From positions 2,619,501 through 2,683,500 of the forward strand of contig JADKIW010000001.1 in the NCBI GenBank assembly GCA_016721115.1: a DNA stretch of 64,000 nucleotides, written 5' to 3'. How positions within the stretch are numbered: position 1 is the first letter of the stretch; each line of letters opens with the position of its first letter. The stretch comes from Candidatus Defluviilinea proxima (GTDB lineage: Bacteria; Chloroflexota; Anaerolineae; Anaerolineales; Villigracilaceae). A program made the position numbers and the translations under genes. The notes under the pieces are model-generated. The model searched no databases, had not been told where the DNA came from, and worked only from the letters and a program-made list of their open reading frames with translations. Shown in pieces: positions 33,338-42,458 of the stretch.

Positions 33338-33736
33338 ATGAAAATCAAACTTACCAGTGTTTCTATCGATGACTACGACAAGGCTTTAAAGTTCTATACA
33401 GAGGTGATGGGCTTTGTGAAAAAACACGATATTCCTCTTGGGCCGGGCGCCCGTTGGATCACCGTTGTCTCGCCCGAGGAGCCCGATGGCACGGAACTCC
33501 TGCTTGAACCGAATGCCAGTTATCCTGCCATGAAAGCGCTCAAGGAATCACTTGTGAAGGATGGAATTCCGTTCACTGCCTTCCAAGTCAGCGACATCCA
33601 TAATGAATATGAACGTATGAAGAAATTAGGCGTGGATTTCACCATGGAGCCAACCAACATGGGCACGACCACCGTAGCGATATTCAACGATACGTGCGGG
33701 AATTTGATCCAAATTTATCAGATGACGGGTATGTAA
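33338..33736 (+). CDS. VOC-family protein
   Basis: A 132-residue VOC fold with the N-terminal module IKLTSVSIDDYDKALKFYTEVMGFVKK and the C-terminal MEPTNMGTTTVAIFNDTCGNLIQIYQM, similar in layout to the protein at 31636 but only distantly alike in sequence. The final D-T-C-G-N-L-I-Q-I motif is shared by many bacterial VOC proteins (lactoylglutathione lyase-like). It lies 5 bases after the AraC-type regulator, so the two are cotranscribed. Catalysis is not established because the metal ligands are only partly evident. Confidence 0.83.
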   Translation: MKIKLTSVSIDDYDKALKFYTEVMGFVKKHDIPLGPGARWITVVSPEEPDGTELLLEPNASYPAMKALKESLVKDGIPFTAFQVSDIHNEYERMKKLGVDFTMEPTNMGTTTVAIFNDTCGNLIQIYQMTGM

Positions 33737-33761
33737 TAGAAAATCAGAACCGAGGCTATAA

Positions 33762-33799
33762 ATGAGCGCCGCCAAGAATTAACCCTCGGTGGCGCTCAT
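33762..33799. repeat. Inverted repeat, possible weak terminator
   Basis: ATGAGCGCCGCC (33762-33773) pairs with GGTGGCGCTCAT (33788-33799) with one G-U pair. No T-run follows on the + strand, so its termination activity is uncertain. Confidence 0.4.
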
Positions 33800-33863
33800 G
33801 CTTGGAATACCCCAGTTGCATTTGGTGGCAATTACAATCCGTTATAATATTTGCTATAAATAT

Positions 33864-34439
33864 ATGAACATTAACGGTAAGCTAACAGAGATCAGAAAAA
33901 GACTGTCAACTCCTGGATACATACTGCAAATCCTTTTGCTTGGTAGCTGGGCGTTTTTCCAATATCAACGGGGGAATGAGTTTTATGCAATATTCGTGCT
34001 TTTCCTTTTTCTCTCCATGTCCGTTTTTCGCCTGAGAAACTTTACTCTTATTGCCATATCAGTTTTGGCAATCATCCTTTTTAAGACCCCCATCTTCGAT
34101 ACTTGGGTTGAAGTCAGAGACTCGAATCTAAGCATAAGTATGTTGTCGTCTTTTAGAACGTCAATGTCAAACTTGTTTGCACTCAATTCAGGAAAGGAAG
34201 CTTTGCCTGTTCATGTTCGGCGAATGGTTGTTCTTATTGAAGAGAGCAAAATTAGTGATTACCGATTGTGTACTACATATGAGCAGGAGGGCAGTCAACG
34301 TATTATTGAATCTGCCTGGCCAGTTAGGAAAGACGCCTCCTCAAAGTATGTTTTGTGCTCATTGGACGAAATCCAGAATATGGCAGGGTGCACTGAAATA
34401 AAAGAACGAGGAGATGTGGGTCTTGCATACTGTCCTTAA
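33864..34439 (+). CDS. Hypothetical membrane protein
   Basis: A 191-residue protein with an N-terminal amphipathic/helical segment (KRLSTPGYILQILLLGSWAFFQYQ), two hydrophobic helices (EFYAIFVLFLFLSMSVF and NFTLIAISVLAIILFKTP) and a C-terminal soluble domain of about 100 residues with cysteines (YRLCTTYEQEGS, VLCSLDEIQNMAGCTEIK). ATG at 33864 follows TATAAA (33855-33860) and TATAAT (33843-33848). The last 26 bases overlap the next gene, so the two are coupled. No family recognised. Confidence 0.6.
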   Translation: MNINGKLTEIRKRLSTPGYILQILLLGSWAFFQYQRGNEFYAIFVLFLFLSMSVFRLRNFTLIAISVLAIILFKTPIFDTWVEVRDSNLSISMLSSFRTSMSNLFALNSGKEALPVHVRRMVVLIEESKISDYRLCTTYEQEGSQRIIESAWPVRKDASSKYVLCSLDEIQNMAGCTEIKERGDVGLAYCP

Positions 34440-35808
34440 TATTTTGAGACTATCCCTCTTGCTTGGCTTTGGTTTTTCCTATTTTATAGGTTTAGGCTGG
34501 CTGATTATCGATTTGTTGTTTCATGATGATTCGACAGACAAACATAAGGCTTTCCCTCTGCTTCAAAAGATAGCATTAGCTATTGTCCTTGGGGTTATTG
34601 TCAATTATGGCATTGTGTTAATATTTCGTTCGCTTTCCATTGGCCTGTTTGTAGGTGGGATTGTCGCCATTTTGGGCGTGTGGCGTTTAGGTAGTTGGTA
34701 TGCCAAGAATCGCACTGTAGGTGAATCGCTCAATAAATGGCTTGGCGTCGCTCTTGTTTGTTCGCTTTTCCTGAGTAGTATTTTATTTGAGCCACTTAAG
34801 GATTGGGATGCTCGCTCTATTTGGTTTTTCCATGCCAAAATGATCTATGCGGCGGGATCTATTGGTTTGTCAGCTGGATGGCAGCTTCCCCTAGTGGCGT
34901 TCTCACATGTTGATTATCCAAACCTTGTGCCAAGCATAGCCGCACAAATAACCTATATCCTTGGTTATTGGAACGAATATATTCCCAAAATATCACTTTT
35001 CTTCATCCTTGTGCCTATTGTTATGTGGCTGTTCAGCTTTGCGCGTAAATCGATCAGTTTTGTTGTTCTTATTTTAATAATTCCCTTTAGTATTCACTTG
35101 TGGATTTGGAATGGCTACATGGATGGATACCTTGCCATGTATGTAGCGGTTGCAATGTTGTTGTTAGGTAGATATATCCAGCGCAATGATTCTATAGACC
35201 TTTATTCCAGTCTGGCTTGTTTAGCCTTTGTTTTGTGTTTAAAGAACGAAGGTGTGTTGGCGCTATTCGCTGGGGTGGTCTCCGTCGCTGTTGCAGGTTT
35301 TTACATGAAAAAAAGTAGACATGCCGATATTCGACAGCACATATTCAGTTGGAGAAAAATTGCCTGTGCTGTGATCGTTCTGTTGCCTTTTGTGCTATGG
35401 ACCTTTTACAAGCGAAGTTACGGGTTGTCGAATGACCTGAAAATTGGAACTGCCGAATCTATCGCTAATATCATTGAACGGATGAAGGATGGCTCTGCTA
35501 TCCTGATCTTTGAACAGACATACAAATATATTGAAGGTTCATTGTTGCTTTTCGGTTTGTTGTACTTTGTCTCAATCGCACGAAACCACGCTGTTCCAAA
35601 GATGGCGGTCCCTGCGTTGGTGACAGCCAGTATCTACTATGTTGGTATGTTTGTTGTATATCTTCTCACGCCGTATGACCTAAACTGGCATCTGACTTTC
35701 TCAGCCAACCGTACGATGTTGCCTGTAATAGAATGCGTTTTTGTCGCGAGTTATTATATTTTTGATTCACTTGAGACTTTGCAAAAAGCAGATCAGATGA
35801 TGCTTTAA
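34414..35808 (+). CDS. Polytopic membrane protein (possible GT-C glycosyltransferase-like)
   Basis: A 464-residue protein with 10-12 predicted membrane helices. A loop after the third helix reads LFEPLKDWDARSIWFFHAKMIYAAG, with the acidic DWDARSIW motif similar to that of bacterial integral membrane (GT-C-like) proteins, and later HVDYPNLVPSIAAQITY and RSYGLSNDLKIG. These resemble membrane glycosyltransferases of the PMT/ArnT-like group, but I cannot identify a sugar acceptor or donor. The ATG at 34414 follows GAGGAG and overlaps the previous gene. The neighbour is a small membrane protein of unknown function; both may act on a cell-surface polymer. Confidence 0.6.
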   Translation: MWVLHTVLNILRLSLLLGFGFSYFIGLGWLIIDLLFHDDSTDKHKAFPLLQKIALAIVLGVIVNYGIVLIFRSLSIGLFVGGIVAILGVWRLGSWYAKNRTVGESLNKWLGVALVCSLFLSSILFEPLKDWDARSIWFFHAKMIYAAGSIGLSAGWQLPLVAFSHVDYPNLVPSIAAQITYILGYWNEYIPKISLFFILVPIVMWLFSFARKSISFVVLILIIPFSIHLWIWNGYMDGYLAMYVAVAMLLLGRYIQRNDSIDLYSSLACLAFVLCLKNEGVLALFAGVVSVAVAGFYMKKSRHADIRQHIFSWRKIACAVIVLLPFVLWTFYKRSYGLSNDLKIGTAESIANIIERMKDGSAILIFEQTYKYIEGSLLLFGLLYFVSIARNHAVPKMAVPALVTASIYYVGMFVVYLLTPYDLNWHLTFSANRTMLPVIECVFVASYYIFDSLETLQKADQMML

Positions 35809-35872
35809 AGACAATGCAGGGGTGTGGCTTTTTTGTTCAACTCTACTCTATAGCACAATTTTTCAACTGGAC

Positions 35873-35878
35873 TATAAT
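35873..35878 (+). promoter_or_regulatory. -10 box of a leaderless promoter (ligA)
   Basis: TATAAT ends 6 bases before the ATG at 35885. This is the same spacing as at 31624 and 10683. No Shine-Dalgarno sequence is present. Confidence 0.6.
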
Positions 35879-35884
35879 TTATCT

Positions 35885-37906
35885 ATGACGACTAAATCCC
35901 ACTACGAACAACTCAAAGCAGAGATCCACGCGCACAATTATCGGTATCATGTTTTGGATGCGCCGATTATCAGTGACTTGGAATTTGATAAGCTGTCGAA
36001 TGAGCTTAAGCGGATCGAAGCTGAGCATCCCGATTGGGTGACGCCTGATTCGCCGACGCAGCGCGCCGGTGCCAAGCCTGCTGACCGTTTCGAGAAGGTT
36101 CGTCACCCCGCTCCGATTCTCTCGCTGGCGAATGCCTTTGGCGCGGACGATGCGCGTGCCTGGCTGGAACGCGTCTCCAAAATTGATGACCGCGTGGAGA
36201 AGGCTAAATTTGTCGTTGAGCCGAAGATCGATGGCTTATCGGTTGTACTCCATTACCGCGATGGACTCTTTGTCCAAGGCGCAACGCGTGGAGATGGGGA
36301 AGTGGGCGAGGACATCACATCCAATTTGCGGACGGTGCGGGCGATCCCGCTCAGGATACCAGTGGAGTCAAAGGCCAAGGTTTCAGTACCCAGCTATCTG
36401 GTCGTGCGAGGCGAGGCATTCATCCCGAATAAGGAATTTGAAGAGTTGAATCGCAAGCGCGAAGAAGCAGGCGAAGCGACGTATCAAAACCCGCGCAATA
36501 CGGCGGCGGGAGCGTTACGTCAGCTTGACCCAAAGTTGACAGCGTCACGTCCGATCACGTTGTTGGTGTATCAGATCGTTGCGTCTGAAGGCGGGAAGGT
36601 TCCCACATCTCAATGGGAGATCTTGGAATATCTCAAGACGTTGGGCTTTCCTGTGACAGATGTGGCTAAGCGTTTCGATACTCTTGAGAAGGCGATTACT
36701 TATACTGAAACGTGGAACGAAGGCCGCGATAATTTGCCATACGAAGCGGACGGCATGGTCATCAAGATCGATGATTTGGTTCTTGCGGCGGAGTTGGGCT
36801 TTGTGGGCAAGGACCCGCGTGGCGCGATTGCGTTCAAGTTCCCTGCGCGTGAAGTGACAACGACTCTGAATGACATCGGTGTGGCGGTGGGGCGTACAGG
36901 TGTGCTGACCCCGTATGCGATGCTGGAGCCTGTTGAGATCGGTGGCGTCATTGTTGAACGTGCCACGTTACATAATTTTGATTTCATCGCTGAAAAGGAC
37001 ATCCGTGTAGGCGACCGTGTGTTGGTGAAGCGAGCGGGGGAAGTGATACCGTATGTGATCGGCCCTGTAGTGGATGCGCGCAAGGGCAAGGAGAAGAAGT
37101 TCAAGCCGCCGACGAAATGTCCCGCGTGTGATCAGCCTGTGGAACATTTTGAGGGTGAGGTAGCGTGGTATTGCGTCAATGCGGCGTGCCCGGCGCAGTT
37201 GGTGCGGAACATCGAGCATTACGTTTCACGCGGGGCAATGGACATCGTGGGGCTGGGCATCAAAATTGTGGAACAGTTGATCGAGTCGGGTCTGGTCAAG
37301 GATGTGGCAGACTTGTATACGCTCAAGCGAGATCAATTACTTGAGTTGGAAGGATTCAAAGATAAGAAAGCCGACAATCTGTTGACTGCGATTGAGAATT
37401 CGAAACAGCAATCTCTGGCGCGGTTGATCGCGGCGCTGGGAATCCACGGCGTCGGTGAGGTGATGGCCGGGGATCTGGCTTCAGCTTTCCCTGAGTTGGA
37501 TGCGTTGTCTAAATCCAAAGTGGATGAATTGATGGAGATCGAAGGCCTCGGCCCGAACATCGCCGAATCCATTGTGGATTGGTTCGCACGCCCTGCGAAT
37601 CAAAAAGTGTTGAAGAAGTTGAAAGCGGTGGGGATGTGGCCGAAGGGTGGGGCGTCGAACGCCAAATCTCAAGCATCGGATGCATTCGCAGGGATGACGT
37701 TCGTCGTCACAGGGACATTGCCCATGTTCTCGCGTGACGATGCGAAGGCGTTCATCGAGTCACATGGCGGCAAGGTGACCGATAGCGTCAGCAAGAAGAC
37801 GAGTTATTTGGTGTTGGGTGAAGCGCCAGGGTCAAAGTTCGAGAAGGCGAAGTCGTTGGGAGTGAAGATCATTGGCGAAGAAGAATTGAAGAAGCTGGCT
37901 GGATAG
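35885..37906 (+). CDS. ligA: NAD-dependent DNA ligase LigA
   Basis: Complete ligase of 673 residues. The adenylation lysine is K114 in VEPKIDGLSVVLHY (KxDG), preceded by the N-terminal Ia domain (HNYRYHVLDAPIISD). The OB domain, a four-cysteine zinc finger (CPACDQPV..CVNAACPAQ), helix-hairpin-helix motifs (LEGFKDKKADNLL, LGIHGVGE, IEGLGPNIAESI) and a C-terminal BRCT domain (FAGMTFVVTGTLPMFSRDDAKAFIESHGGK) follow. It seals nicks in replication and repair using NAD. ATG at 35885 is chosen because of the homologous N-terminus and the -10 box 6 bases upstream; an in-frame upstream start at 35822 is not supported. Confidence 0.97.
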   Translation: MTTKSHYEQLKAEIHAHNYRYHVLDAPIISDLEFDKLSNELKRIEAEHPDWVTPDSPTQRAGAKPADRFEKVRHPAPILSLANAFGADDARAWLERVSKIDDRVEKAKFVVEPKIDGLSVVLHYRDGLFVQGATRGDGEVGEDITSNLRTVRAIPLRIPVESKAKVSVPSYLVVRGEAFIPNKEFEELNRKREEAGEATYQNPRNTAAGALRQLDPKLTASRPITLLVYQIVASEGGKVPTSQWEILEYLKTLGFPVTDVAKRFDTLEKAITYTETWNEGRDNLPYEADGMVIKIDDLVLAAELGFVGKDPRGAIAFKFPAREVTTTLNDIGVAVGRTGVLTPYAMLEPVEIGGVIVERATLHNFDFIAEKDIRVGDRVLVKRAGEVIPYVIGPVVDARKGKEKKFKPPTKCPACDQPVEHFEGEVAWYCVNAACPAQLVRNIEHYVSRGAMDIVGLGIKIVEQLIESGLVKDVADLYTLKRDQLLELEGFKDKKADNLLTAIENSKQQSLARLIAALGIHGVGEVMAGDLASAFPELDALSKSKVDELMEIEGLGPNIAESIVDWFARPANQKVLKKLKAVGMWPKGGASNAKSQASDAFAGMTFVVTGTLPMFSRDDAKAFIESHGGKVTDSVSKKTSYLVLGEAPGSKFEKAKSLGVKIIGEEELKKLAG

Positions 37907-37909
37907 CAA

Positions 37910-37942
37910 AACTCGGAGCGGTTCAACCGCTCCGAGTTTTTT
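37910..37942. terminator. Terminator of ligA (bidirectional)
   Basis: AACTCGGAGCGG (37910-37921) and CCGCTCCGAGTT (37927-37938) form a perfect 12-bp stem with loop TTCAA, then TTTTTC. The left arm is identical to a 12-mer in the terminator at 14153. Confidence 0.92.
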
Positions 37943-37945
37943 CAT

Positions 37946-38632
37946 TTACTTCTTTGAAGTTTTATCTATCAGGGTTCTCATCAAGTAGGTTGCGCCGTTG
38001 ATGATATTGTTGGCAGATGGATTCTCTGCCAGTTGTTTGAACGTCCCTATGCCGTGACGGATATCGCTGGGTGTCAGAATGTTGATCTGCACGGCATCGA
38101 CCTGTTGCGGTGGGTTGGGATGGACATTGATCGGTTGGAGCAGATTCGCCACTTGTTGACAGACACCTAACAAGGCGTCAATTGTCTCATTGAGGGAAGA
38201 GTCGGGCGCTTCCCAGATCACACTGCTACCTGTGTAGTTGAAATAGCGGGCATGATGATCGGCATACGCCGCAACAAATTCGAGCCCATTGGGTAAATGG
38301 ACATCCACCAGTACGCCGTAGACCTTCGCATTCAACTCAGCAGGTGGGTTGACGTTCAACCTGCGCAGGAAGTGCCACGCCTGTAAATAGTGACGTGACT
38401 CGAGATCGGGCATCTCTGTGATCTTCTTGTAAATATTGATGGCTTCTGGAAAATTCTGTTGCTTGGTGATCAGGTCTCTTGCCTGCACGAACATGGACCA
38501 GGGGATATCATTTGACTCTCCCTTCGGCCAGTCCATGGGCGCCACATCGCCCAGCATCATATCGCGGATCGGGTTGTTGATATCAGCGGGCTTTTTCTTG
38601 TCATCTTTTTTCTTGAATAGGTTGAACATCAT
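37946..38632 (-). CDS. Hypothetical soluble protein, unknown function
   Basis: A 228-residue protein with a Lys-rich N-terminus (NLFKKKDDKKKPADI) and a globular, mixed alpha/beta body, including DLITKQQNFPEAINIYKKITEMPDL, which looks like one TPR-like helix pair, and LPNGLEFVAAYADHHARYFNYTGSSVIWE. GAGGAGA immediately precedes two ATG codons (38632 and 38629), so either may start it. No family is recognised. It is convergent with ligA and shares the bidirectional terminator; its upstream side faces the nitroreductase-type gene divergently. Confidence 0.6.
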   Translation of the reverse strand: MMFNLFKKKDDKKKPADINNPIRDMMLGDVAPMDWPKGESNDIPWSMFVQARDLITKQQNFPEAINIYKKITEMPDLESRHYLQAWHFLRRLNVNPPAELNAKVYGVLVDVHLPNGLEFVAAYADHHARYFNYTGSSVIWEAPDSSLNETIDALLGVCQQVANLLQPINVHPNPPQQVDAVQINILTPSDIRHGIGTFKQLAENPSANNIINGATYLMRTLIDKTSKK

Positions 38633-38721
38633 CTCTCTCCTCAGAAGATTTGTCGTGACGAGTATACTTTAAAAAATGTTCAACACGTAAGCAGATGATG
38701 GTTCACATCATCGCTGATACA

Positions 38722-39156
38722 ATGGACAGTACAATGAAAAACTTCTTCGTCAAACTCTTTATGGACGTCAACGCCTTCCTCATCCGCATCTCACGCGGAC
38801 GGATCGGCTCCAACCTCGGCACACAGACCATTCTCCTGCTTGAAACAACGGGTCGCAAAACGGGACAACTGCGTGAGGTCCCGATTGCCTATTTCTTCCA
38901 CGAAGGGCAGTATCTGATCGTGGCCTCGAACTGGGGCAGGGACAATCACGCGGACTGGTACCTGAACATCCTCAAAAACCCCCGTGCGAAATTAACCGTG
39001 AATGGAAAAACGCTTCAAGTGACCGCTCGTGACACGCAGGGGGATGAATACGCTCGTCTGTGGGACTGGGCGACAAAGAAGCATCCTCCGTATTTGGATT
39101 ATCAGAAGATGACATCGCGCCACATTCCGATTGTGGTGTTTGAAACGGTTGCATAA
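38722..39156 (+). CDS. Deazaflavin (F420)-dependent nitroreductase family protein
   Basis: About 140 residues. RISRGRIGSNLGTQTILLLETTGRKTGQLREVPIAYFFHEGQYLIVASNWGRDNHADWYLNILKNP is the Ddn-like split-barrel signature (TTGRKTG, then N-W-G-R-D-x-x-x-x-W-x-x-N-L). Members use F420H2 to reduce nitro or quinone compounds; others are mere flavin-binding proteins. ATG at 38722 or 38734 could start it; TACAAT at 38718-38723 overlaps the first ATG, so 38734 is possible for a near-leaderless mRNA. It ends with its own terminator. Confidence 0.83.
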   Translation: MDSTMKNFFVKLFMDVNAFLIRISRGRIGSNLGTQTILLLETTGRKTGQLREVPIAYFFHEGQYLIVASNWGRDNHADWYLNILKNPRAKLTVNGKTLQVTARDTQGDEYARLWDWATKKHPPYLDYQKMTSRHIPIVVFETVA

Positions 39157-39161
39157 AGCAG

Positions 39162-39190
39162 AACTCGGAGACAGTGTCTCCGAGTTCTTT
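39162..39190. terminator. Terminator between convergent genes
   Basis: AACTCGGAGAC (39162-39172) and GTCTCCGAGTT (39176-39186) form an 11-bp stem with a 3-base loop, then CTTTG. It shares AACTCGGAG with the terminators at 14153 and 37910. Confidence 0.85.
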
Positions 39191-39202
39191 GTTGTAGAGT
39201 TC

Positions 39203-40672
39203 TTATTTTTCAGGCTTTGGGCCGACAATTTCAACGAAACGTGGGTCATCTCGTATCCATTGCAGGTCAGGATCTTCCCATGCCCATTCTCTGTCTAGGT
39301 GATTTTCATCTCTCGCTTGGATTAAATTTTGAAATGCTATAGCATTGTTTCCAAGAATCGCTTCCAAGCATGCAATGTTATACCAATAGCTCTCATTTTT
39401 TGGAGTGTAAGCACGTGCTTTCTCTACATATTCTTCGATTTCCTTCGTGTCACCCGTTGATTTTTTTATTGAAGCAATCGTCATTAAAGTTGTAAAGTCT
39501 TCGGGATTGTTTTTGAGGAATACAGAAAGATGTTCTAAAGCATCATGATAATTTTTAGTTTTTCTGAGAAAGTTAATTAAGTATTCAAAAAAACCTTTAT
39601 TGTCGGGTTCCATTTCAAATGCTCTTTTAAAACATACCATTGCTTCTTCATATTCTTTTGATTTTTCGAGAATTTGCCCTAGAAAAAAATGAGCTTCGGA
39701 TTCATGTGGAAATTTTTCGACAGCCTGTTGACATATTTTTTTAGCAAGATTGTCCTTGTTTAGTTTGTCCAAAGTGTGTCCATAGGCTAATAGATTGTAT
39801 ACATTGTCAGGTTGCAATTTAACTAATTTTTCAGCATGTGCTTCAAGTTCTTCAAACTTATCTTGACCCCAGAGAGATAAGGCTATAATTTGTTTTATAA
39901 AAATGTCTTTTGTGTTTTTTAATGATGCTTGTTTGAAAAAAATTTCTGCATCGCTAATTCTGTTATCGTTTTTTAGTAACTCCCAAAACTCAGCATAGGC
40001 TCTTTCGTCGTGGGGGTAATGTGAAATAAGTTTCTTGTAAATATCTTCAGCGTTTTGATTGCGATTGGATGATCTATAGAGCTTGGCTAAATTTAGATGA
40101 CCGCTTGTTTCGTTTGGGTCGATTTTTACGGCAACTTGAAATTCGTTTTCGGCTTCATCAAAGCGATGTAGTTTCGCTAAAAACCTGCCATAATAGATAT
40201 GAATATAACTTGAGTTTGACGCGAGAGATAAAGCTTTCTTGAACATCTCTTCGGCTTCAATGTTTTTGCCTTGTTTTTCTAAATTTATTCCCAGATATGT
40301 GTAACTGAGACCATCTTGTGGGAATAAGGCAATCATTTGTCTGGGAATCTCTTCGGCCTCAGCCAATCTATTCGTTTCATCCAAAAGCCAGAATAGTGAA
40401 CGATATGCTCTTATATCTTGTGGATTAAGTTCAATTGCACGCCTGAATTCGTCTTCGGCTTCTTCATACATTTCATCTTCGGTTAGAAGGTCCCCTAGCT
40501 GATAATGAGCCTCATAGTCGTTTGGTTTTGATTTAATTTTTTGTCGTAGAACTTTTACCGTTCTTGAATATGTTTGCCAAAGAAAAACCGACGCAAAAAA
40601 GAGAATAAGCAAAATCTCAGAGAACCAGGGTTTCCCCCAGAGGCCTTTTAAAACCTCAAGTAATGTCTGCAT
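39203..40672 (-). CDS. TPR-repeat protein with N-terminal membrane anchor
   Basis: After a membrane helix (WFSEILLILFFASVFLWQTY, residues 17-36) come about 12 tetratricopeptide repeats, for example YEAHYQLGDLLTEDEMYEEAEDEFRRAIELNPQ and SYIHIYYGRFLAKLHRFDEAENEFQVAVKIDPN. Each repeat is roughly 34 residues with the W/L-G-Y-A-P pattern. TPR proteins scaffold other proteins; no enzymatic domain is present. The gene is AT-rich relative to its neighbours. The partner is unknown and the next genes are unrelated. Confidence 0.87.
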   Translation of the reverse strand: MQTLLEVLKGLWGKPWFSEILLILFFASVFLWQTYSRTVKVLRQKIKSKPNDYEAHYQLGDLLTEDEMYEEAEDEFRRAIELNPQDIRAYRSLFWLLDETNRLAEAEEIPRQMIALFPQDGLSYTYLGINLEKQGKNIEAEEMFKKALSLASNSSYIHIYYGRFLAKLHRFDEAENEFQVAVKIDPNETSGHLNLAKLYRSSNRNQNAEDIYKKLISHYPHDERAYAEFWELLKNDNRISDAEIFFKQASLKNTKDIFIKQIIALSLWGQDKFEELEAHAEKLVKLQPDNVYNLLAYGHTLDKLNKDNLAKKICQQAVEKFPHESEAHFFLGQILEKSKEYEEAMVCFKRAFEMEPDNKGFFEYLINFLRKTKNYHDALEHLSVFLKNNPEDFTTLMTIASIKKSTGDTKEIEEYVEKARAYTPKNESYWYNIACLEAILGNNAIAFQNLIQARDENHLDREWAWEDPDLQWIRDDPRFVEIVGPKPEK

Positions 40673-40802
40673 ATTTGCTAATTTTAGACCATAAATTTTA
40701 TTCGGGCAAACATCTTTATGTTACAATCCCGCCGTTGACACAAAGGACGCCTTGGGGGAGCAGCATGCCTTTGTACATATTCTATTTCGGAGAAAACTAA
40801 AT

Positions 40803-42458
40803 ATGCCACGTCGTTCACTTGCTCGCCTTTACAAAGACGAGTTCTCAAACTATTCGCTTGCCAAGTTCCAGCAGGATCTATTGGCGGGTCTCACTGTTGC
40901 CGCTGTTGCCCTGCCACTGGCCCTCGCGTTCGGGGTTGCTTCGGGTGCGTCCGCGGCGGCGGGGTTGGTCACTGCCATTCTCGCGGGCTTCATCATGGGC
41001 GCTCTCACGGGCGCACCGTTCCAGATCAGCGGACCCACAGGCGCCATGTCCGCCGTCCTCATTGTCCTCGTCCAACGCTACGGTCTCGAAGGCATTTGGG
41101 TTGCGGGTCTCTTCTCGGGCGTGCTCCTGCTCCTCATCGGTCTCCTGCGCCTCGGTCGCTTCATCGCCTTCATCCCTGCGCCCGTCATCAGCGGCTTCAC
41201 CTCGGGTATCGCGCTCATCATCTTCATCGGTCAGATCGATAACTTCCTTGGAGTCAAAACTCCCGCCACCGATACTGCCGCTCAAAAACTGCTTGGATAT
41301 TTTCAAGGCGGATTCGCCCCAAGCTTTCAATCCCTGATCCTCGGGTTACTCGTCATTGCGACGATGCTGTTCATGCCGAAAAAATGGACAGCACGATTCC
41401 CCGCTTCGCTCCTCGGCATCATCCTTGCCACGCTTCTCAATTGGACTTTGAACTGGTCTGCCCCAATGATCGGAGCCATCCCGCAAACTCTTCTCCTCAA
41501 TGACCGCCTGAGCTTTGCCAACATCCCGTGGACAAACCTCCCTGAGTTCATCGCTCCCATCCTGACGATTACTGCACTCGGCGCAGTTGAGTCCTTGCTG
41601 TGCGGTGCAGTAGGCTCGAACATGACAGGCATCCGCCTGCAAGCGAATCAAGAACTCGTCGCACAAGGCATCGGCAACATGCTCATCCCGTTCTTCGGCG
41701 GAGTCCCTGCCACGGCGGCGATCGCGCGCTCCAGCGTCGGCATCAAATCAGGCGGACAGACCCGCCTCGTAAGCATTGTCCACGCGGTGGGGTTGTTGTT
41801 GTCCATGTTCTTGCTCGCGCCCTTCATGAGTCGCATCCCTTTGGCGGCGTTGGCAGGTGTGTTGATGGTGACCGCCGTCCGCATGAACGAATGGGACGCG
41901 ATCAAGTTCATCTTCGGCAAACGCTTCAAGACCGATATGATCGCTTTCACTGTCACAATGCTGGCAACCGTGATCCTCGATCTGACGCAAGCTATTCTCA
42001 TCGGTTCGTTCCTCGCGGGTGCAGTCTTTCTTAATAAACTTGCAAGCATTGATATTGATGTTCAGGAGATCGATGTCGAACGCTTAAAGCAACGAGGCAT
42101 CGAAACAACAGGCGAATGCAAACATGTGAGAGTTGCCTTCCTCACGGGTCCGCTTTTCTTTGCGGCCACAGGTCAATTCAACGAAGCCTTCCAAAATCTA
42201 AAGGATACGCATGCGTTGATCCTCTCGATGCGCGGCGTATCGCATGTGGATACCGCTGGTGTCGAAGCTATCCATCGTCTGCACGAACGACTACACAAGC
42301 AAGGCGGCACGCTCATGCTTGCAGGAGTCCATGAGAACGCACGGCAAATGCTCGAACGCGCCGACCTCATCAAAGTGATCGGCGAGGAAAACTTTTTCTG
42401 GTCCAGTGATCAGGCCATTGTCGAAGCAGAGAAGCGAGGATGTAAGTTTTGTTCATAG
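40803..42458 (+). CDS. SulP-family anion transporter with STAS domain
   Basis: A SulP (SLC26-type) transporter of 551 residues. The N-terminus has LAGLTVAAVALPLALAFGVASG and FIMGALTGAPFQISGPTGAMSAVLIV, typical SulP motifs, with about 10-12 membrane helices to residue 420, followed by a cytoplasmic STAS domain (VRVAFLTGPLFFAATGQF and SMRGVSHVDTAGVEAIHRLHERL). The family moves sulfate, bicarbonate or related anions. ATG at 40803 follows GGAGAA; the in-frame ATG at 40752 is less well placed. It is a single-gene unit facing the TPR gene divergently. No carbonic anhydrase is adjacent. Confidence 0.9.
   Translation: MPRRSLARLYKDEFSNYSLAKFQQDLLAGLTVAAVALPLALAFGVASGASAAAGLVTAILAGFIMGALTGAPFQISGPTGAMSAVLIVLVQRYGLEGIWVAGLFSGVLLLLIGLLRLGRFIAFIPAPVISGFTSGIALIIFIGQIDNFLGVKTPATDTAAQKLLGYFQGGFAPSFQSLILGLLVIATMLFMPKKWTARFPASLLGIILATLLNWTLNWSAPMIGAIPQTLLLNDRLSFANIPWTNLPEFIAPILTITALGAVESLLCGAVGSNMTGIRLQANQELVAQGIGNMLIPFFGGVPATAAIARSSVGIKSGGQTRLVSIVHAVGLLLSMFLLAPFMSRIPLAALAGVLMVTAVRMNEWDAIKFIFGKRFKTDMIAFTVTMLATVILDLTQAILIGSFLAGAVFLNKLASIDIDVQEIDVERLKQRGIETTGECKHVRVAFLTGPLFFAATGQFNEAFQNLKDTHALILSMRGVSHVDTAGVEAIHRLHERLHKQGGTLMLAGVHENARQMLERADLIKVIGEENFFWSSDQAIVEAEKRGCKFCS

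Noticed and set aside
40878..42034. Antisense reading frames in the SulP transporter gene
   Set aside because: They arise from GC-rich coding sequence on the opposite strand and contain no recognisable domain.
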